Assembly: GCA_029975165.1 (NCBI GenBank)
Contig: JARKPR010000047.1
Location: 1 to 64,000, forward strand
Origin: Selenomonadales bacterium
Lineage (GTDB): Bacteria > Bacillota > Negativicutes > Sporomusales > UBA7701
Length of the DNA: 64,000 nucleotides
Direction: 5' to 3'
Below the pieces are notes generated by a model. It worked only from the letters and a program-made list of their open reading frames with translations, searched no databases and was not told where the DNA came from. Shown piece by piece: positions 40,460 to 50,969 of the stretch. The position numbers and the translations under genes are program-made. Position 1 is the first letter of the stretch; the number at the start of each line of letters is the position of its first letter.

Positions 40460-42884
40460 TCATTCATAGCTCAATACATCGCGGACGCTCAGCCGGGCCG
40501 CGTTGAAGGCCGGCAGCAGGCTGGCCAGCACCGACAGGCCGCACGACAGGGCCAGCCAGATGCCCACCCCCAGGAAACTGAACGAAAACGTCAGCGGACT
40601 TTGCAGGAAAAGCACCCCTACCTGGTAGGAAAGCAGCGCCGCCACCGGCAGGGCGAGGATGGCCCCGGCCAGCCAGCTCAGCAGGCCGATGCACAGCGCC
40701 TCGACCACGAACACCCGGCCGATCTCCAGGCTGGACGCGCCGATGGCCCGCATCACCCCGATCTCGCGCGTCCTCTCCAGCACGTTGATGCCCATCGTCC
40801 CCGTCAGCCCCAGCGCCCCGACCACCGCCAGCAGCACCGCCATCATCAGCAGGAACATGGTGATGATGTCGAACTGGGCGCGGATGCGCTGTTTCGCCTC
40901 CCAGGTTATGTCGACCTGCTGGACGCGGAGGCTGTTGTTCTTCAGGTGCTCCTCCAACGCCCGCCCCAGGGCGGTCTGGTCCTCCGGCTTCGCCGACGCC
41001 GCCACCACCTGGACGGTGCGCGACCGCCCCGACTCCTGGATGGCCCCGGCCAGCCAGTCGTACGGCGCGTATGCCAGCGGACCGGTCATCGTGCTCTGGG
41101 CGATGCCCACCACCGTGAACTTGAGCCGCCGGTTGCCCACCTTGACGATTGCCGGCCCGCCCACCTCCAGGTGCTCGCTGTCCTTCAGCACCTCGGTGTT
41201 GAGGACGATGGCGCTCTCGTCCCCCGGCACCAGCCAGCGGCCGGCGACGATCTTCGGCTGGACCATTTTCGTGTCCACCGGCGGCGCCAGGATGATTACA
41301 TTCTTGCTCGCCTCATCCTCGGCCGCCTTGCTGTCCTCGCGGAGGACGCGTCCGGACGTGAAGCCCCACGGCTCGACCGCCTTCACGCCCGGCACCCGCG
41401 CCACCTCCTGCTCGATGCGGGTGGAGCGGTAATTCTGGGTGAAGGTTATCGAAACGTCGTAGCGGAAATACTCCAGCGCCTGATCAAGGGTGGTATAGAG
41501 CGACGAGCGCACCGCGAACACGGCCATGAACACCGTGCCGGCCACCGTCAGCGTCAGCAGCGTCAGCGCCAGCCGCCCCTTGCGGCGGAACGTGTTCCTG
41601 AGCGACAGCACCACCGGCCGCTGCAACCTTTTCAACCGCCCTAGCGCCGTGTCCACCAAGCGGTCCACCCGGCCCCTGGCTGCCACGCCGCCGATGCCGT
41701 AGTCGCTGACCGCCTCGCGCACCGTCACCCCCGTGCCGCGCCACACCGGCCACAGCGCCGCCGCCAGCGGCACGAGGATGGCCACGGCAGCCTCCAGCAG
41801 CAGCACCCGCGGCGGAAGCTCCAGGCCGCCGGAATCGAAGTTGAAGACCCCGGCCATGAAACGGGTCACCCCGTCGGCCGCCAGCGCCCCCAGCGGGGCC
41901 GCCACCGCCAGCGACAGCACCCCGAACGCCCCCACCAGGGCGAGATACATTGCCAGGATCTGGTCGCGGCGGGCGCCGATAGACTTCATGATGCCGATCT
42001 GTCGCACCTGCTGGGTCAGGATGGCCGACACCGTGTTGATGAGCAGGAAGGTTCCCAGGCAGAGCGACAGCACGCCGAGCACGGCCAGCAGCATGAGCAT
42101 GGCGTTGATCGCCCCCTGCAGCTGGTGCTCGCCGGGTTTGTTCACCTGCAGCCAGAAAACCGTCGTATCGCCCTGCTCCAGCTTCGTCCACGCCCGGCGG
42201 CCGATGGCCTCGATGGGTGCGGTCTCCTTGCCCTTGAGCACCCACGGGTCGACGACGAAATTGACCTGGTCCAGCCGGCGCGGCTCGTCCAGCTTCTCCA
42301 GCGTATCCATATTGATATAGCCGTAATAGCGGCCGATGAACATGCTCGGGATCTGGCTGGGGTCGTACACCACCCCGGTGATCTTCAGGGTCCTCTTGCG
42401 CCCGGTGGGCGTTTCCACCGTGATGCTGTCCCCTTGCCTGACCCCCAGCTCGGCCAGCGACGACCGCTCCAGCAGCGCGTCGCCGTCCCCCGGCGGCCAG
42501 GCCCCCGACTGCGGACGGACGATGTTGACCTTCTGCTTCATATAGTCGGGGATGGCGATGAGGAACATCTGCTTCCACTCGCCGCCCGGGCCGCGCACCC
42601 GCAGGTCGACGTTGCGGCGCCCGTCGGCCTCCCGCACCCCCCGCAGGCTGCGGACGCTGTCCACCAGTTCTTCGTCGAACGGGTCGGCGTACAGCGTGGC
42701 GCTGGCCGGCAGAGCCGACCGCCAGCTGCGGTCGAGGTCGCGTTCGAACATCAGGTACGAGCTGTAGATCATCCCCACCGCGAACACCCCGACCGAGATC
42801 GACAGCACCACCAGCAGGGTACGCAGCTTGTTGCCCGCCAGGTCGGCCCACACCTTGCGCCAGCGGGGCGGGAGCAGCATAATC

Positions 42885-42892
<8 letters not shown>
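40460..42892 (-). CDS. ABC transporter permease with two FtsX domains
   Basis: This 810-aa permease has a signal-anchor helix at residues 20-40, a large extracytoplasmic MacB-type domain, three helices around 260-385, a second N-terminal helix near 435, another periplasmic domain, and a final three-helix FtsX block ([28 protein letters not shown]). This duplicated layout is of the LolCE-fused/DUF214 type. It overlaps the ATPase gene by 8 bases. Substrate may be a lipid, lipoprotein or peptide. Confidence 0.9.
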
Positions 42893-43646
<754 letters not shown>

Positions 43647-43920
43647 CCCGCACCTCCCCTAAGAAACTGAAGCGCCGCCGCCGCACCCGGCCGTCCCGGC
43701 GGCGCCATCGCGCCCCGCCGATACCTCCAGGAACGGTCATCGCAAATACCGGCACCTGTTGTACTAGTATTTCCCCGACAGGAGGCCCGCTTCCTGCTTG
43801 GCGCCGGCGCCCATAAATCCGCCTTTACCGGCCCATCACAAACGATTATTCGCCGCGGCCCGCCGAATGCGCTATACTATAGTTGCAAAAGGGTTACACA
43901 CGAACCGGAGGTGCTGTCCG

Positions 43921-44157
43921 ATGTGCAAAGATTGCGGCTGCCCCGCCCATGGCAGCTCCCAGGTGAAATTCTTCGTCCGGGGCGCCGGCGATAACGCCCG
44001 CGAGATCGAGAAATCCCTTCGCGCCCTGCCGGGCGTATACTTCATCAGCATCAACAACCTCGACGGGCTGACCACCATCTTCTATGACCCCAACCGCACG
44101 ACGTTTGCGGAGATTGTCGCCGCGCTCGCCGACCGGGGCGTTACCGCCGTTGCCTAG
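43921..44157 (+). CDS. small HMA-like protein with N-terminal MCKDCGC motif
   Basis: This 78-aa protein has the N-terminal cysteine cluster MCKDCGCPAHG, as in some nickel-handling HypB N-termini, followed by a ferredoxin-like fold of the heavy-metal-associated type (VKFFVRGAG...EIEKSLRALPGVYFISINNLDG) that lacks the usual internal CxxC. A metal-binding or chaperone role is likely but unproven. SD GGAGGTG lies ahead of the ATG; a TATACT box lies about 36 bases upstream of the start. Confidence 0.75.
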   Translation: MCKDCGCPAHGSSQVKFFVRGAGDNAREIEKSLRALPGVYFISINNLDGLTTIFYDPNRTTFAEIVAALADRGVTAVA

Positions 44158-44175
44158 TTGAAGGACCGAACAGAC

Positions 44176-44208
44176 AAGCCCACGGACGCGCGTCCGTGGG
44201 CTTTTTTT
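44176..44208 (+). terminator. terminator behind the HMA-like gene
   Basis: AGCCCACGGAC and GTCCGTGGGCT form an 11-bp perfect stem, loop GCGC, followed by TTTTTTT. Confidence 0.92.
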
Positions 44209-44210
44209 CG

Positions 44211-45608
44211 TCACATCCGGAAAATCTTCCCCGGATTCATTATCCCCCGGGGGTCGAGAGCCTTCTTCACCGCCCGCATCATTTTCAACTCCACGGGGTC
44301 GGCGAACTTCTCCATCAGTTCGAGGCGCTTGCGGCCGATGCCGTGCTCGCCCGACAGCTTGCCGCCCAGGCCGTACACAAATGTGTACAGCTCCTCCTGC
44401 AGCTTCGGCAGCTTGTCCTCCCACGCGGCCAGCGGCAGCTCTTCCTTGAGGATGTCGGCGTGGACGTTGCCATCGGCGGCGTGGGCGACGCAGTGGATCG
44501 TCACGCCGTACTTTTCGCCCAGCTCGCCCAAGTAGGCCACCGTATCCGGGATGCCGGCGATCGGCACCACGATGTCCTCGGCCGAAAATATCAGGCTGCG
44601 GGCCCGGTTGGCTTCGCCGAACGACTTGCGCGCCTTCCAGATCTTCGCCGGGTCGGCCACCAGCACCTCCAGCGACCCGTTCGCCTCGCACAGCTCGTCG
44701 ATGGTCACGCACTGGTTCTCCAGCGCCTCGTCGCTCTCGCCCTCCACCGACACGATGATGTAGTAGCCGTCCTCGCTGTGGGGCAGCTTCTCGCCCAGGA
44801 ACTCCTCGCAGCAGCGGATGCCCTTGTTGTCCATGAACTCAACGCACAGCGGGGTGATCCCGGCGTGCATGATCTTCGGCACGATGGCGATCGCCGCCGC
44901 CGCGCTCGGGAAGATCGCCAGCAGGTCCATCACCTTCGCCGGTTTGGGCAGCAGCTTGAGGATAACCTTCGTCGCCACCCCCAGCGTGCCCTCGGCGCCG
45001 ATGGCGAGCTGGATCAGGCTATAGCCGGTGGTCTCCTTGCGCAGCTTGCCGCCCAGCATGACGACCTCGCCCTCGGGCGTCACCAGTTCCAGGCCGAGCA
45101 CCTGATGGCGGGTCGTCCCGTACTTGACCGCTTTGATGCCGCCGGCATTCGTGGCCACGTTGCCGCCGATGAACGAGCTGTCGCCGCTCGACGGCTCGCC
45201 GGCGTAAAGGTAGCCCTTGGCCGCGGCCGCCTCCTGCACCTCGCTCGTCCGCACTCCCGGCTCGACGACCATCACCATGTTGGCGTCGTCGATCTCCAGG
45301 ATGCCGTTCATCCGCTCGGTGGACAGGACGATGCCGCCCTCGTAGGCTACCGCCGCGCAGGCGTAGCCCGTCCCCGCCCCGCGCGGCACCACCGGGATGA
45401 CCTCCCGGTTGGCCAGCCGCACCACCGCGGCCACTTCCGCGGTGGTCGCCGGCAGCACCGCCGCTTCGGGATAGCACACGTGCTTATCCCCGGTCACGGC
45501 GTCGTGCGAGTACGGCTCCAGCTTCTCCCTGTCGGTCAGCACGTATTTGGCGCCGACGATTTCTTGCAGCTCCGCCACGATCCGGTCGTCAACCTTGCTG
45601 TATTTCAT
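44211..45608 (-). CDS. FAD-linked oxidase, glycolate/D-lactate oxidase subunit GlcD type
   Basis: This 465-aa flavoprotein has an FAD-binding PCMH domain (PVVPRGAGTGYACAAV, then GYLYAGEPSSGDSSFIGGNVATNAGGIKAVKYG) and a C-terminal FAD-oxidase domain ending SGEHGIGRKR and PRGIMNPGKIF. It oxidises a 2-hydroxyacid such as D-lactate or glycolate. No GlcF iron-sulfur gene is adjacent. It lies 27 bp behind the LarA-like gene, which suggests shared hydroxyacid metabolism. The ATG at 45608 has GAGGAG about 10 bases upstream. Confidence 0.9.
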   Translation of the reverse strand: MKYSKVDDRIVAELQEIVGAKYVLTDREKLEPYSHDAVTGDKHVCYPEAAVLPATTAEVAAVVRLANREVIPVVPRGAGTGYACAAVAYEGGIVLSTERMNGILEIDDANMVMVVEPGVRTSEVQEAAAAKGYLYAGEPSSGDSSFIGGNVATNAGGIKAVKYGTTRHQVLGLELVTPEGEVVMLGGKLRKETTGYSLIQLAIGAEGTLGVATKVILKLLPKPAKVMDLLAIFPSAAAAIAIVPKIMHAGITPLCVEFMDNKGIRCCEEFLGEKLPHSEDGYYIIVSVEGESDEALENQCVTIDELCEANGSLEVLVADPAKIWKARKSFGEANRARSLIFSAEDIVVPIAGIPDTVAYLGELGEKYGVTIHCVAHAADGNVHADILKEELPLAAWEDKLPKLQEELYTFVYGLGGKLSGEHGIGRKRLELMEKFADPVELKMMRAVKKALDPRGIMNPGKIFRM

Positions 45609-45635
45609 GTGCGCAGTTCTCCTCATCACCTGCTG

Positions 45636-46907
45636 TCATTCGGCCAGATTCCCCGCGGCGTCGAACCGCATCGCGGCCGGCTCGCCCGCCGCCGTCAGGC
45701 GCGGGTGGGCCGCAACCTCGGCCAGCAGGGCCTCGGAAACGAGAATTTCGTCCAGATGGAGCGTATCCTTGATTCTCACCAGGCGCACCTTGGACAGGTC
45801 TTTGGCGTTGCACGTCTTGACGGCCGCTTTGACCGCGTCGCGGTCGCACTCCATCACCATCGGAACCTTGATCGGCTCGAACACCGTGGAGGTCAGCGCG
45901 TTGCAGTACGTCATCGGGAAGTTCGTCTTATCCACAAGCCGGCGGGTCACGACGTCGGCTTTGCCCATGCCGTTGGCGTTGCCGTGGGTCGCCTCCGTCA
46001 GGTCGAGCACCGCCACCTTGGCGATGTCGGGGCCGCCCGTGGCGTACGGCGTCGGGTAGCGCCCGGTGATGTTCGGGTCCATGCCGTCGCCGGAGATGTC
46101 CTTGCCGATCCGGTCGATCACCAGCACGTCGAGCTGCGAAAAAGGCAGGCTGGCCATATAGCTCTTGGCTTCGACGAGCAGCCGGCGGTCGGTTTCGATC
46201 AGCTCCTCCGGCGTGACCGCCACGACCCTGGCCACCTGGTCGTAAGCGTTCTCCACGCTGCCCACCCCGAACAGTACCGGCAGCTTCGCCAGCGTTATCC
46301 GGGCCATGGCCACGATATGCTCGGCCATATACTTGAAGCTGAACGCGTGGCACGACTCGGCGCCCTTCTGCTTGCCGAGGCCGATGGTGATCATCTTGAC
46401 CATTCCGCTCTCGTTGTCGCCGCGGAAGGCGGTATGGGGCTTCACGCGGTTGATGACCACGATGCCGTCGGCCTTGGCGGCGTTCTCGTCGATATACACC
46501 GGCAGGCCGTTGTCCAGTCGGCCGATCTCGACCACCGCCATCGACGACCGGATCGGGCAGCCGACGCTCGCCTCCGTCACGCCGAGATTGGCCAGCACCT
46601 CGCGCTGGCCCTCGTCCGTCGCGCCCCCGTGGCTGCCCATGGCCGGAATCACGAAAGGCTCGGCGCCCAGCCGTTTCAGTTCCTCCACCGTCACCCTCGC
46701 CAGGGCGGGTATCTCGGCCACGCCGCGGCTGCCCACGGCCACCGCCACCCGCATCCCCGGCCGGACCCGCCGGCTTATCTCCGCCCTGGACAGTTCCCGG
46801 CGCAGCGTCCCCGGCACGTCCGCCAGCCTGGGGACGTCGAAGGTCTGGCGGACCTTGACCAGCCGCGACAGTTTTATATCCTGGAGCAGTTCCTGAATGA
46901 CATCCAT
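45636..46907 (-). CDS. LarA/DUF2088-family protein (lactate-racemase-like)
   Basis: This 423-aa protein carries the LarA N-terminal domain with VAVAVGSRGVAEIPAL, IPAMGSHGGATDEGQ and INRVKPHTAFRGDNESG. Lactate racemase proper uses a nickel-pincer cofactor made by LarB/C/E, which are not in the window, so this may be one of the many uncharacterised 2-hydroxyacid racemase or epimerase relatives. It precedes the GlcD-type oxidase in a likely operon. Confidence 0.82.
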   Translation of the reverse strand: MDVIQELLQDIKLSRLVKVRQTFDVPRLADVPGTLRRELSRAEISRRVRPGMRVAVAVGSRGVAEIPALARVTVEELKRLGAEPFVIPAMGSHGGATDEGQREVLANLGVTEASVGCPIRSSMAVVEIGRLDNGLPVYIDENAAKADGIVVINRVKPHTAFRGDNESGMVKMITIGLGKQKGAESCHAFSFKYMAEHIVAMARITLAKLPVLFGVGSVENAYDQVARVVAVTPEELIETDRRLLVEAKSYMASLPFSQLDVLVIDRIGKDISGDGMDPNITGRYPTPYATGGPDIAKVAVLDLTEATHGNANGMGKADVVTRRLVDKTNFPMTYCNALTSTVFEPIKVPMVMECDRDAVKAAVKTCNAKDLSKVRLVRIKDTLHLDEILVSEALLAEVAAHPRLTAAGEPAAMRFDAAGNLAE

Positions 46908-46947
46908 CTACAGACTACCTCCTGAGGCGAGCGCCGTATGCCGCCTG

Positions 46948-47517
46948 TTAGTTCAAGCTGCTGTCCTTGTAATACCGCGTGCCTTTCGCCGTCAGTTCCA
47001 GCGCCAGGCCCTTATTGGTCATCTGATACATCCACATCCCCGGCGCGACGACCACCGCGCCTTCGATCGAATCGCCGCTCACGCCGTCGGTCGCCGCGGC
47101 CGTCGTCTGGCCGCCGAACTTCCAGCCGTCGGCCGTGAATTTCTCGAACGCCCGCTCGGTCTCAAAGACGAAGATCACACTGAACTCCTTGACGCCGAGG
47201 CCGAAGCCGATATCGACCTCCGCCATCTTCATGAAGATCTCCTGGCCGCTGACATTGTTCACCGCTATGCCCTTGCCGCCGCCGCCGCCGAGCAGGAAGA
47301 GCTTGAACCCGTGATTGCTGAACACCGCGTAGCCGTAGGCGCTTTCGATGGCCGCCTGGGCGCTCGGCTTCTCCTTGTACAGCCGCTGGAGCGTCTTGTC
47401 CGCCATCTGCCTTATCTCGTCGCGCCGCTCCTCGACGCTCGCCGCCGCCGCTACCGGCGTAAGTAAGACCATTGCCAACATCAGAACCGTCAAAAACCTG
47501 GCCACCGCAATCCTCAC
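46948..47517 (-). CDS. secreted SYLF/YSC84 lipid-binding domain protein
   Basis: This protein of about 189 aa has a signal peptide ending VAAAAS (residue about 26) and a SYLF domain: YGYAVFSNHGFKLFLLGGGGGKGIAV, DIGFGLGVKEFSVIFVF. SYLF domains bind phosphoinositides in eukaryotes; bacterial members are envelope proteins of unknown role, mainly in diderms. The GTG at 47517 has AAGGAGG 8 bases ahead. Confidence 0.87.
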   Translation of the reverse strand: MRIAVARFLTVLMLAMVLLTPVAAAASVEERRDEIRQMADKTLQRLYKEKPSAQAAIESAYGYAVFSNHGFKLFLLGGGGGKGIAVNNVSGQEIFMKMAEVDIGFGLGVKEFSVIFVFETERAFEKFTADGWKFGGQTTAAATDGVSGDSIEGAVVVAPGMWMYQMTNKGLALELTAKGTRYYKDSSLN

Positions 47518-47691
47518 GACCAAGACCTCCTTCGCATTTACTGTGACACACCGTATTCACGCTGTTACTGCAATAATATTTCGGTACGGCGGCAACATAT
47601 TCCTGCCTGCGACGTCGCCCGCAGCCAGTGCCCCCTCCGTCCCGCCCATACCACATCTCGGTTTTTTTTACCATCCGAGAGGATTTTTCCC

Positions 47692-47719
47692 TTGCAGATA
47701 TAATTAATCACAATATATT
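47692..47719 (+). promoter_or_regulatory. possible promoter of the tctCBA operon
   Basis: TTGCAG and TATATT are separated by 16 bases, about 100 bases before tctC. A dyad TTTCA-N5-TGAAA (47743-47757) lies between promoter and gene and may bind a regulator. Confidence 0.45.
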
Positions 47720-47817
47720 GAATAGTCGTCCTATGGAAAAGTGTTTCACATTATGAAAAAAGGAGGGAGAGTCCCACCATTTTCCCTGCCAAATTAATTC
47801 GAGGGAGGACTAGTTTG

Positions 47818-48777
47818 ATGAAAAAAACCTTTGCGTTGCTTCTCATCTGTCTGTTTGTCATTGTGGTCGCCGGCTGCGGCGGCCAGGCCGAGAAATTCCC
47901 CACCAAACCGGTAACCCTCGTCGTTCCCTGGGCAGCCGGTGGCGGCACCGACGCCATTGCCCGCGGTCTTGGCAAAGCGGCCGAGAAACCCCTCGGCCAG
48001 ACCATCACCGTCAACAACGTCACCGGCGGCGGCGGTGCCGTCGGCCACGGCGCCGGCCTCAACGCCAAGAACGACGGCTACACCGTCACCATGATAACCT
48101 TCGAGCTCCTCTCCCTCCCCCCCCAGAAACTCATTCCCTTCACTTATAAAGACTATGACCTCCTGATGCGGCTTAATACCGACCCGGCCGCGCTAACCGT
48201 CAAAGCCGATTCACCCTTCAAGACCGTCAAGGATTTCGTCGAATACGCCAAGACCAACCCCGGTAAAGTTAATGTCGGCAACTCCGGTCCGGCGTCCGTC
48301 TGGCACCTCGCCGCAGGCCTGCTGGAAGAAAAAGCCGGCATCAAGCTCAACCATGTTCCTTTCAACGGTGCGGCCCCGGCCGTGACCGACCTCGTCGGCG
48401 GCCATATCCAGGCCGTCACCGTCAGCCCTGCCGAAGTGCAGAGCCAGGTCAAAGCCGGCCAGCTCAAGATGCTCGCCATCATGAGCGACAAGCGCGACCC
48501 GAACTTCCCCGACGTGCCGACCTTCAAGGAAGCCGGCTATGACATTACCTTCGCCACCTGGCGCGGTCTGGCCGTGCCCAAGAACACCCCCGAAAACGTG
48601 AAGAAGGTCCTCGCCGACGCCTTCAAGCAAGGCTACGACTCCCCCGAATTCCAGGAGTTCGCCAAGAAGGCCAGCCTCGGCCTCGCTTACGCCTCCGCAG
48701 CCGATTTTAAAACCTTCCTCGATAAAACCGCCGCCGACACCGAGGCCGTCATGAAGAAACTCAACCTCGCGAAATAA
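47818..48777 (+). CDS. TctC-type solute-binding lipoprotein
   Basis: This 319-aa extracytoplasmic receptor serves a tripartite tricarboxylate transporter. A lipobox VAGC follows the signal at about residue 19. Typical Bug/TctC features are KPVTLVVPWAAGGGTDAIAR (residues about 30-50), VNNVTGGGGAVG, VNVGNSGPASVWHLAAG and VPFNGAAPAVTDLVGGHI. It binds a carboxylate ligand of unknown identity. The ATG at 47818 follows GGGAGG. It leads the tctC-tctB-tctA operon. Confidence 0.93.
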   Translation: MKKTFALLLICLFVIVVAGCGGQAEKFPTKPVTLVVPWAAGGGTDAIARGLGKAAEKPLGQTITVNNVTGGGGAVGHGAGLNAKNDGYTVTMITFELLSLPPQKLIPFTYKDYDLLMRLNTDPAALTVKADSPFKTVKDFVEYAKTNPGKVNVGNSGPASVWHLAAGLLEEKAGIKLNHVPFNGAAPAVTDLVGGHIQAVTVSPAEVQSQVKAGQLKMLAIMSDKRDPNFPDVPTFKEAGYDITFATWRGLAVPKNTPENVKKVLADAFKQGYDSPEFQEFAKKASLGLAYASAADFKTFLDKTAADTEAVMKKLNLAK

Positions 48778-48869
48778 CCGCCGGTACGGGGCAAATGCCG
48801 GGCGACCGGCGTTTGCCCCTTTTCCTTCTCCAGGTCAGCGCGCCTACCGGCAGAAAGGATGTAGTATCT

Positions 48870-49325
48870 TTGAAAAAGCCCGACATATTTGCCGGCATCC
48901 TCGGCTTGCTCATCGCCGTCTACGTCATCTATAGCGCCTACCACTTCCCCGAAGACAAGGTGCTCCTCCTCGGCCCCAGCTTCTTCCCCACCTGTCTCGC
49001 CGGCGGCCTGGGCATCTTCAGCCTGCTGCTCCTGGCAGGGGCCCTGCGGGGCAAATCCCGCCCCTGCACCGATCCCTTCAATATCAAAGACCCCGGCGTT
49101 CACCGGGCCATCATCTCCCTGCTGGCCGTCATCCTCTACTGCGTCCTCCTCAACAGCCTCGGCTTCATCATCACCAGCGCCGTCTATCTCTTCGGCCTCA
49201 TGTACCTCCTGCAGCGGCGCGACTACCTCAAGATGGCCGCCGTCTCCGTCGCCGTCACCCTCCTCATCTACGGCATCTTCAACAGGCTGCTCGACATCTC
49301 CCTGCCCGCCGGCTTTCTGGGCTAA
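48870..49325 (+). CDS. TctB-type small permease subunit
   Basis: This 151-aa protein has four membrane helices. Its DIFAGILGLLIAVYVIYSAYHFPED start and GPSFFPTCLAGGLGIFSLLLL second segment are typical of TctB. The TTG at 48870 has AAAGGA 10 bases ahead. It lies between tctC and tctA. Confidence 0.88.
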   Translation: MKKPDIFAGILGLLIAVYVIYSAYHFPEDKVLLLGPSFFPTCLAGGLGIFSLLLLAGALRGKSRPCTDPFNIKDPGVHRAIISLLAVILYCVLLNSLGFIITSAVYLFGLMYLLQRRDYLKMAAVSVAVTLLIYGIFNRLLDISLPAGFLG

Positions 49326-49349
49326 GACACGGAGTAAAGGTGGTTGACC

Positions 49350-50870
49350 ATGGAATTAGACTTACTGCTCAAAGGCTTCGGGGTCGTTTTCCAGCCTAGC
49401 TGCTTCGGCCTCATCCTGCTCGGCACCGTCAGCGGCGTTCTCATCGGCGCCCTGCCCGGCCTGACGGCCACCATGGGCGTGGCGCTCCTCATCCCCTTCA
49501 CCTTCGGCCTGCCTGTCCACCAGGGCGTAGGCATGCTCCTCGGCATCTTCTGCGGCGCCATCTACGGCGGCTCCATCTCCGCCATCCTCATCCGCACCCC
49601 CGGCACCCCGGCCGCCGCCGCCACCGTCCTCGACGGCTACCCCCTCAACCAGAAAGGCGAAGCCGGCCGGGCTCTCTCCATGTCCATCTTCGCCTCCTTC
49701 GTCGGCGGCTTCTCCGGCGCCCTCATCATGACCTTCGCCTCGCCGCAGATATCGCGGGTCGCCCTCCAGTTCAGCGCCCCCGAGTACTTCGGCTTGGCCA
49801 TCTTCGGCCTCAGCATCATCATCTCCATCTCCGGCAACTCGATCGTCAAAGGCATCATCGCCGGCTTCTTCGGCATGCTCATCTCCACCATCGGCCTCGA
49901 CCCGATGGCCGGCTATCCCCGCTTCACCTTCGGCTTTATGGACCTCTTCGAAGGCCCGGCCTTCATCCCCACCCTTATCGGCCTGTTCGCCCTCTCCGAA
50001 GTCTTCAAGGGCGTCGAGGTACTCTACAAACAAGAGGCGGTCAAAGCGGTCAAGCAGCAATTGCTCCCCTCCTGGACCGACATCAGGAAAGCGTGGCTGA
50101 CCATCGTCAAATCGACTTTCATCGGCACCTTCATCGGCGCCGTCCCTGGGGCCGGCAGCGACATCTCCGCCTTCGTCGCCTACGGCGAAGCCAAGCGCTC
50201 CTCCAAGCACCCCGAAACGTTCGGCAAAGGCGAAATCACCGGCGTGGCCGCGGCCGAGGCGGCCAACAACGCCTGCACCGGCGGCGCCATGATCCCCATG
50301 CTCTCCCTCGGCGTCCCCGGCGACGCCGTCACCGCCGTACTCCTCGGCGCCCTCGTCATCCAGGGACTCCAGCCGGGGCCGCTGCTCTTCAAAGACCACA
50401 TCGACATGGTCTACAGCATCTTTGCCGGCATGATGACGGCCAACCTCCTCATGTTCCTCGTTGGCATCTTCGGCATCCGCTTTTTCGTCAGAATAATCTC
50501 CATCGAGCGCAGCTTACTCATCCCCATCATCTTCCTGCTCTCGATCGTCGGTGCCTACTCGATGCGCAACAGCCTCTTCGATGTCGGCCTGGCCGTGGTC
50601 TTCGGCATCATCGGCTACTTCATGCAGCGCTACGACTTTCCGGCCTCGCCCATACTCCTCTCCCTCATCCTCGGCCCTCTGGCTGAGAGCAGCCTGCGGC
50701 GGGCCCTGATCGTCTCCCACGGAGACTTCACCATCCTCTTCACCCGCCCCATAAGCCTCGCGCTCATCCTCCTCGCCATCGCCTCCCTGATCACCGCCAC
50801 GATAATGCAGCTCAAGCTCGAGAAGAGGATGCTCGCCGAAAACGCCCAGCAGCCCCGGTCCGGCTCCTGA
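49350..50870 (+). CDS. TctA-type large permease subunit
   Basis: This 506-aa permease has about twelve helices and the two family repeats: GVLIGALPGLTATMGVALLIPFTF with GGSISAILIRTPGTPAAAATVLDGYP, and GTFIGAVPGAGSDISAFVAYGEAKR. The ATG at 49350 is preferred because AAAGGTGG lies 6 bases before it. A strong terminator follows the operon. Confidence 0.94.
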   Translation: MELDLLLKGFGVVFQPSCFGLILLGTVSGVLIGALPGLTATMGVALLIPFTFGLPVHQGVGMLLGIFCGAIYGGSISAILIRTPGTPAAAATVLDGYPLNQKGEAGRALSMSIFASFVGGFSGALIMTFASPQISRVALQFSAPEYFGLAIFGLSIIISISGNSIVKGIIAGFFGMLISTIGLDPMAGYPRFTFGFMDLFEGPAFIPTLIGLFALSEVFKGVEVLYKQEAVKAVKQQLLPSWTDIRKAWLTIVKSTFIGTFIGAVPGAGSDISAFVAYGEAKRSSKHPETFGKGEITGVAAAEAANNACTGGAMIPMLSLGVPGDAVTAVLLGALVIQGLQPGPLLFKDHIDMVYSIFAGMMTANLLMFLVGIFGIRFFVRIISIERSLLIPIIFLLSIVGAYSMRNSLFDVGLAVVFGIIGYFMQRYDFPASPILLSLILGPLAESSLRRALIVSHGDFTILFTRPISLALILLAIASLITATIMQLKLEKRMLAENAQQPRSGS

Positions 50871-50904
50871 CCAGTCCCCCCGGTAAATATCGGTGAGAAG
50901 TACA

Positions 50905-50940
50905 AAGCCTGAACCCCTTTAAAGGGTTCAGGCTTTTTTA
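50905..50940 (+). terminator. terminator of the tctCBA operon
   Basis: AAGCCTGAACCC and GGGTTCAGGCTT form a long stem followed by TTTTTTA. The convergent kinase gene ends 30 bases further. Confidence 0.9.
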
Positions 50941-50969
50941 TAAATTCCCCGGCCGGCTTCCCCGCCGGC

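Noticed and set aside
43647-43775. A 21-aa leader peptide ending at the ABC ATPase start (MAPPGRPG...)
   Set aside because: The only SD-like sequence is too far from its ATG; very GC-rich chance frame.
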